Origin: Metaphire vulgaris
Taxonomy: Eukaryota; Annelida; Clitellata; Crassiclitellata; Megascolecidae
Direction of reading: 5' to 3'
Length of the DNA stretch: 64,000 nucleotides
NCBI GenBank assembly: GCA_018105865.1
Contig: CM030853.1
Span: 4,077,429 to 4,141,428 of the forward strand
Made by a program: the position numbers and the translations under genes. Shown piece by piece: positions 63,001-64,000 of this stretch. Under the pieces are notes generated by a model, which was not told the origin of the DNA, did no database searches, and saw only the letters and a list, made by a program, of their open reading frames with translations. The first letter of the stretch is position 1; every line of letters begins with the position of its first letter.

Positions 63001-64000
63001 GAGAACAACAGGTGGCACGCCTGGGACAGGTCCAACGGAAGAAACTCCATCGACGGCAGAAACGCCCAAGAGAACAACAAGTGGCACTCTAGGGACAGGT
63101 CCCACTGAAGAAACTCCATCGACGGCAGAAACGCCCCAGGCAACCACTGGAGGCACGCGCGGGACAGGTCCAACTGAAGAAACTCCGTCGACGGCAGAAA
63201 CGCCTCTACAAACAACCGGCGGCACCCACGTTACCGGTCCAACTGAAGAAACTCCGTCGACAGCAGAAACGGCCCAAGCAACAACAGGTGGAACGCTAGG
63301 GACACGTCCAACTGACGAAACTCCATCGACGGCAGAAACGGCCAAGAGAACAATAGCTGGCACGCCTGGGACAGGTCCAACTAAAGAAACTCCATCGACG
63401 GCAGAAACGGCCAAGAGAACAACAGGTGGCACGCCTGGGACAGGTCCAACGGAAGAAATTCCATCGACGGCAGAAACGCCTCTGCAAACAAGCGGCGGCA
63501 CTCACGGCACCGGTCCAACTGAAGAAACTCCGTCGACGGCAGAAACGGCCAAGAGAACAACAGGTGGCACTTTAGGGTCAGGTCCAACTGAAGAAACTCC
63601 ATCGAAGGCAGAAACGCCCAAGAGAACAACAAGTGGCACTTTAGGGTCAGGTCCAACTGAAGAAACTCCATCGACGGCAGAAACGCCCAAGAGAACAACA
63701 AGTGGCCCTCTAGGGACAGGTCCATCTGAAGAAACTCCATCGACGGCAGAAACGGCTCAAGCAACAACAGGTGGAACGCAAGGAACAGGTCCAACGGAAG
63801 AAACTCCGTCGACGGCAGAAACGCTCCAGGCAACCACTGGAGGCACGCACGGGACAGGTCCAACGGAAGAAACTCCGTCGACGGCAGAAACGTCTCTGCA
63901 AACAACCGGCGGCACTCACGGTACCGGTCCAACTGAAGAAAGTCCGTCGACGGCAGAAACGGCCAAGAGAACAACAGGTGGCACGCCTGGGACAGGTCCA
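20939..64000 (+). CDS. Giant secreted mucin-like repeat protein (3' end beyond window)
   Basis: Model: exon 20939-21034 encodes an N-terminal signal peptide, spliced in phase 0 to an exon opening at 23352. That exon has about 107 Lys/Arg/Ser/Thr-rich residues (one Cys), then a tandem array of a 23-residue unit from 23673 to the edge. Each unit is a nearly invariant GTGPTEETPSTAET followed by nine variable residues such as AKRTTGGTP, PKRTTSGTL, AQATTGGTQ, PQATTGGTH, PLQTSGGTH or SLQTTGGTH. About a third of the residues are Thr; Pro, Glu, Ser and Gly make most of the rest, and the array lacks Cys almost entirely. This composition suits a heavily O-glycosylated mucin-like or extracellular matrix protein. 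Frameshifts in 29.3-42.2 kb look like assembly errors; those near 52408, 57620 and 60079 are unresolved. No homologue is recognised and no end domain is visible. Confidence 0.75.
21251..21400 (+). mobile_element. tRNA-derived SINE family 1, 3'-truncated
   Basis: Head GGGAAGCTAGCAGAGTGGTA and B-box-like GGTTTCGATACCCGCAGG, then TGGTCGACTCAACC. The body is lost after about 150 bp. Confidence 0.7.
21597..21881. mobile_element. hAT-like MITE with perfect TSD
   Basis: Ends CAGAGGCGGATCTAGGG and CCCTAGATCCGCCTCTG (17-bp perfect inverted repeats); CAAGATCT on both sides (21589-21596 and 21882-21889). 285 bp. Confidence 0.9.
21940..22365 (-). pseudogene. Non-LTR retrotransposon reverse transcriptase fragment
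   Basis: A 141-codon open frame with the RT palm-domain order: FDKVKRREVIK, LIERLYWNEEACASIKSGEA, KIRRGVRQGCIVSP, SNLYNEFLLSEA, and the catalytic block IRFADDTTLLTENEEDLKTL. The Asp-Asp pair is present. Endonuclease, N-terminal RT motifs and the 3' part are missing, so this is a dead fragment of a LINE-type element inside the mucin-like intron. Confidence 0.85.
22898..23176. mobile_element. Decayed hAT-like element
   Basis: Ends CAGTAGCGTAACCGG and CTAGCTACGACACTG are related to the CAGTGGCGTAGCCA family, but no clear 8-bp duplication remains (GCGAATAG against GCAATCAC). Confidence 0.5.
23217..23297. mobile_element. TTAA-flanked mini-MITE, copy 3 (piggyBac-like)
   Basis: TTAA at 23217-23220 and 23294-23297, with perfect 13-bp inverted ends CCCCTTAACTGGG and CCCAGTTAAGGGG around a 73-bp element. 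It has the cleanest ends of the three copies. Confidence 0.75.
23352..23672 (+). CDS. Non-repetitive N-terminal segment of the mucin-like exon
   Basis: The frame of the repeats extends upstream to exactly 23352, where the preceding in-frame triplet TAG is itself the acceptor AG (CAAATTTTAG). There is no in-frame ATG, so the exon cannot contain the start. About 107 residues: ISPKEKTEQSEKNTFAEQ, QSNAKKKTTQLEGKHFP, then SSSSERNRRTTTS and INEKICPEEEFRIFLTSYV. Basic and Ser/Thr-rich, with a single Cys. It grades into the array through diverged half-units (SPEETVTETTGGKE). Confidence 0.75.
29282..38046 (+). other. Left contig end, duplicate of 38147-46903
   Basis: Aligns by eye end to end with 38147-46903 at an offset of 8857-8865. 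It shares private variants such as AAAACTACGTCGACGGCAAA (30455 and 39316) and CCTCCCACGGCAG (34877 and 43737). Indels cluster in its last 3.3 kb (for example 34758, 34821, 35379, 36209, 36571, 36970, 37729, 38007) and are absent from the other copy. Confidence 0.85.
38047..38146. other. Assembly gap of exactly 100 N
   Basis: Conventional unknown-length scaffold gap, set between two sequence ends that overlap each other by about 8.76 kb. Confidence 0.99.
38147..46903 (+). other. Right contig end, duplicate of 29282-38046
   Basis: The first base after the gap matches 29282 and base 46903 matches the last base before the gap. Indels cluster in its first 4 kb (38196, 38263, 38649, 39312, 40332, 40909, 40945, 41055, 42146) and are absent from the left copy. 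Confidence 0.85.
50333..53091 (+). repeat. Tandem 1.38-kb block (20 units) within the array
   Basis: 50333-51712 and 51713-53091 share private variants 1379-1380 bp apart: ACGGATGAAACTCC, GAAGAGACTCCG, CCAATTGAAGAAACTCC, ACAACAGCTGGAACACTA and ACAGGCAAGAG. The second copy lacks one G near 52408. Confidence 0.85.

Larger units (their letters stand above)
23673..64000 (+). repeat. 69-bp (23-residue) coding tandem array with higher-order structure
   Basis: About 584 units as assembled, about 456 after removing the suspected duplicated contig overlap; the array continues past the right edge. Unit length is almost always 69 bp. Exceptions I noticed include loss of one ACA codon at 54529, 56041 and 61146. 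The first unit (from 23673) is the most diverged. A dozen or so tail types occur in ordered blocks that form higher-order repeats (6+7, 18 and 20 units, for example). Each unit carries a GTCGAC and about six CpGs. Confidence 0.97.

Noticed and set aside
23673..64000. CRISPR-like or satellite interpretation of the regular 69-bp periodicity
   Set aside because: There are no unique spacers between constant repeats, the host is a eukaryote, and a protein frame with silent third-position variation runs through the unit.

Overview
The window is animal nuclear DNA, most likely from a marine invertebrate. Protein-coding exons are short and bounded by GT..AG splice sites. Introns are full of transposon debris, tRNA-derived SINEs and (AAT)n/(AT)n microsatellites. 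The recognisable genes, a SPATA1 homologue and tektin-2, belong to ciliated metazoan cells. I cannot name the species from sequence alone.

Layout. (1) 1-3.5 kb, minus strand: the 5' part of a SPATA1-like gene (four phase-compatible exons; the rest lies beyond the left edge). (2) 3.5-8.1 kb: intergenic, dominated by transposons. It includes two hAT-type elements nested one inside the other, each with a perfect 8-bp target-site duplication, a foldback element built from GACAAAATGTC units around a telomere-like core, and a pair of inverted TTAA-flanked MITEs. (3) 8.14-14.40 kb, minus strand: a complete five-exon tektin-2 gene (425 codons plus stop). (4) 14.4-20.9 kb: intergenic, with a possible promoter region near 15.5 kb, several short hAT-like MITEs with matching 8-bp duplications, and AT-rich foldback DNA. 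(5) 20.94-64.0 kb, plus strand: one gene. A signal-peptide exon (20939-21034) joins in phase, across an intron full of mobile-element debris, to an exon opening at 23352. That exon encodes about 107 Lys/Arg/Ser/Thr-rich residues and then an enormous tandem array of a 23-residue (69-bp) Thr/Pro/Glu/Ser-rich unit. The array runs to the right edge and beyond. The product would be a giant secreted mucin-like protein. I recognise no named homologue, and it is the most unusual object here.

The array needs care. A gap of exactly 100 N (38047-38146) splits it. The 8.77 kb left of the gap (29282-38046) is the same sequence as the 8.76 kb right of it (38147-46903), down to private variants. It differs mainly by small indels, and where I compared them an indel in one copy is absent from the other. 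This looks like two contig ends that overlap but were not merged, not a biological duplication. After correction the window holds roughly 456 rather than 584 units. Most of the apparent frameshifts in 29.3-42.2 kb then disappear. Three single-base frameshifts (near 52408, 57620 and 60079) lie outside the overlap and remain unexplained.

The two minus-strand genes act in the same cell biology: tektin-2 builds the axoneme and SPATA1 is a sperm/cilium-associated protein. GTTGCTA-type heptamers resembling RFX half-sites lie upstream of both. The mucin-like gene has no evident functional link to them.
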